From Bradyrhizobium xenonodulans (GTDB lineage: Bacteria; Pseudomonadota; Alphaproteobacteria; Rhizobiales; Xanthobacteraceae), in the NCBI RefSeq assembly GCF_027594865.1, contig NZ_CP089391.1:1456501-1520500 (forward strand): a stretch of 64,000 bases of DNA. The letters are read 5' to 3'. Position 1 is the stretch's first letter; each line of letters starts with the position of its first letter. The notes under the pieces are model-generated. The model was not told where the DNA came from and searched no databases. It saw only the letters and a list, made by a program, of their open reading frames with translations. The translations under genes and the position numbers were made by a program. Positions 62,522 to 64,000 of this stretch are shown here, one piece after another.

Positions 62522-64000
62522 CTACCGCGCCAGCAGCAAGCTGAACCCCGCCGGTTCCTGCATCGCCTTGCGGGCCTCCAGCGACATCGGCTCAAAACGG
62601 CTACCGCTGGAGATGCTGAGCCGGCTTTCGACGCCGTTCGATCCGGCGTAGCAGCCTTCGGGCGTGTAGCTGACAAAACCGTCGTCGCCGAAGCCGATGG
62701 CGGTGAGGAGCAGGCGGCGTTCGGCGATGTCCCAGACCTTGATAGTCTTGTCCTCGCTCGCGGAGATCAACCGCGTGCCGCCCGGAAAGAACGCGACCGC
62801 CTCGATATCTTCCTGATGGCCGGCAAAGCTTGCGAGCAGCCGGCCGCTCTCGGCGTCCCACAGGTTCACCGACTTGTCGCGTCCGCCGCCGCCGGTGACG
62901 ATGCGCTTGCCGTCCGCGGACCAATTGGCCGAGACGACATAGTCGCGATGGCCGGTGAGGAGCCGCGTCGCGCCGCTCTTGACGTCGAACAGTTTCACGT
63001 CGAACACCTTCGAACCGAGCTCCGCATCGGAGCCGGCGGTGACCACGCGCGTGCCGTCGGGCGAATAGGCCACCCGCAGCGCCTTGCGGCCGTAGGCGTC
63101 CTTGGCCTCGATCGCGCCGCTGGTGCGATAGAACCTGATCCTGCCGTCGTAACCGGCCGAGACGAATTCGCCCGAGCCGGATGGCGCGTAGCTCAGCGAG
63201 CGCACCGCCGCGCGCGCGGGATCTGAGCTCTGGTGGTCGAGCCTGCTCCTGGCGAGCTCGCGGGTGCCGAGATTCCAGATGCGCACGACACCGTCCTCGC
63301 CGGCCGAGGCGAGGTATTTGAGCGACGGCTCCGGCGCGAAGGCGACCGCGAATTGTTTGGCGCCGGCATCGAACGTCAGGCTCTCGCCGTCGCTCCTGAG
63401 GTCCCACATCTTCACCTTGCCGTCCCATCCGGCGGAGGCGAGCAGCGTGCCGTCGGTCCAATAGTCGAGCGCGTAGACGGCGCCGGCATGTCCCCTCAGC
63501 ACGCGTGTCTGCCGGAACGAGGATGCATCCCAAAGCCGGATCAAGCCGTCGTCGCCGGCGGTGGCGATCTCGCGGCCGTTGGGAGAGACGGCGATGGTGC
63601 GGACGCTCGCACCCTCGACGTTCGGCCTGATCGAGACCGGAATGAAGGGGCCGCCGACGGCACCGTTGCCGCGCCGCGCGATCCGCGTGGTGCAGCTCGC
63701 GGCCACGACGGCCGCGACACTCTTCGTCTCGGTCATGGGCGGACTCACGAGCGTGAGCGGTGTGACGATCGGCGGAGCAGCCGCGAGTTTTGGTGCGGCG
63801 ACGGGCTTTGGCGCCTCCGGTTGCGGCGGCAGCACGGGTGAGGTCTGCACCTTCTTCGTTTCAATCGCGACGGTCGCCGGCGCTGGCGCGGCGGCTGCCG
63901 CGAGCTTGTTGCGCTGAACCTTGGCAAGATCGGTGTAGAACCCGCTCGGATGCGATGCGATGTAGAGATCCCAGGCCTCCACCGTCCCGACGCGCTCTGA
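62522..64000 (-). CDS. WD40-repeat protein (5' end missing)
   Basis: The frame is open to the right edge, so the N-terminus is outside the window; the GTG at 63982 is inside a longer frame and is unlikely to be the true start. The visible 490 or so residues begin with a Pro/Ala-rich linker, then about seven WD40 repeats (for example SPNGREIATAGDDGLIRLWD, SASEDKTIKVWD) forming a propeller from about 63590 down. The unseen N-terminus may be a caspase-like peptidase domain, since related proteins have that order; that is inference. Confidence 0.78.
   Translation of the reverse strand, partial: SERVGTVEAWDLYIASHPSGFYTDLAKVQRNKLAAAAAPAPATVAIETKKVQTSPVLPPQPEAPKPVAAPKLAAAPPIVTPLTLVSPPMTETKSVAAVVAASCTTRIARRGNGAVGGPFIPVSIRPNVEGASVRTIAVSPNGREIATAGDDGLIRLWDASSFRQTRVLRGHAGAVYALDYWTDGTLLASAGWDGKVKMWDLRSDGESLTFDAGAKQFAVAFAPEPSLKYLASAGEDGVVRIWNLGTRELARSRLDHQSSDPARAAVRSLSYAPSGSGEFVSAGYDGRIRFYRTSGAIEAKDAYGRKALRVAYSPDGTRVVTAGSDAELGSKVFDVKLFDVKSGATRLLTGHRDYVVSANWSADGKRIVTGGGGRDKSVNLWDAESGRLLASFAGHQEDIEAVAFFPGGTRLISASEDKTIKVWDIAERRLLLTAIGFGDDGFVSYTPEGCYAGSNGVESRLSISSGSRFEPMSLEARKAMQEPAGFSLLLAR

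Overview
The window reads as chromosome of a high-GC alphaproteobacterium, most likely Bradyrhizobium or a close relative in the Nitrobacteraceae. The signs are strong G/C bias at third codon positions, many ABC uptake operons, a DUF6894-type protein, and intergenic palindromic repeats of the kind common in Bradyrhizobium. This assignment is inferred from sequence character and not from any database search. I saw no rRNA, tRNA, transposase, integrase or CRISPR array. Two genes are cut by the window edges: a TolC-family lipoprotein at the left and a WD40 protein at the right.

Left part (1-9.9 kb): a probable metal-efflux operon on the minus strand (His-rich protein, small lipoprotein, TolC); an MFS carrier; a secreted cupin divergent from a LysR regulator; and a TetR regulator divergent from a three-gene molybdenum aldehyde oxidoreductase of PaoABC type.

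Polyamine/amino-acid block (10.1-26.3 kb): a beta-alanine:pyruvate-type aminotransferase and a DadA-like dehydrogenase face one XRE-cupin regulator. A polar amino-acid-type ABC transporter and a PuuB-like FAD oxidase face a second XRE-cupin regulator. Nearby are a gamma-glutamyltransferase without a signal peptide, an enoyl-CoA hydratase, a PQQ-dehydrogenase-like c-type cytochrome with an SMP-30-like partner, and an acetylpolyamine amidohydrolase-like histone deacetylase homologue. Together these suggest uptake and breakdown of polyamines or related amines. An orphan SUKH (SMI1/KNR4) gene and two REP-type inverted repeat pairs are interspersed.

Secondary metabolism and signalling (26.6-38.7 kb): a Sfp-type phosphopantetheinyl transferase, a 55-residue Lys-rich protein and a 2147-residue NRPS (acyl-ligase A1-T-C-A2-T-C, no thioesterase) lie on the minus strand. 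Divergent from them is a 1156-residue protein with SAM, adenylate cyclase, AAA ATPase and TPR-like regions, overlapping by 4 bases a PIMT-like methyltransferase. This NRPS locus, with its terminal condensation domain, is the best candidate here for an undescribed system.

Polysaccharide and sugar block (38.8-52.9 kb): a DUF6492-like protein, a Tat-exported GH10 xylanase and a polysaccharide flippase. Then comes a LacI-controlled carbohydrate locus with a perfect operator palindrome: SDR, binding protein, two permeases, MDR dehydrogenase, ATPase, PfkB kinase, LacD-like aldolase and enolase-superfamily enzyme.

Right part (53.1-64 kb): a complete branched-chain-type ABC operon (livJHMGF-like) whose last ATPase has Arg in place of the Walker A Lys; a class III CoA-transferase; a small membrane protein; an L,D-transpeptidase with coiled coil and an apparently degenerate second domain; a SAM methyltransferase; and the partial WD40 protein.
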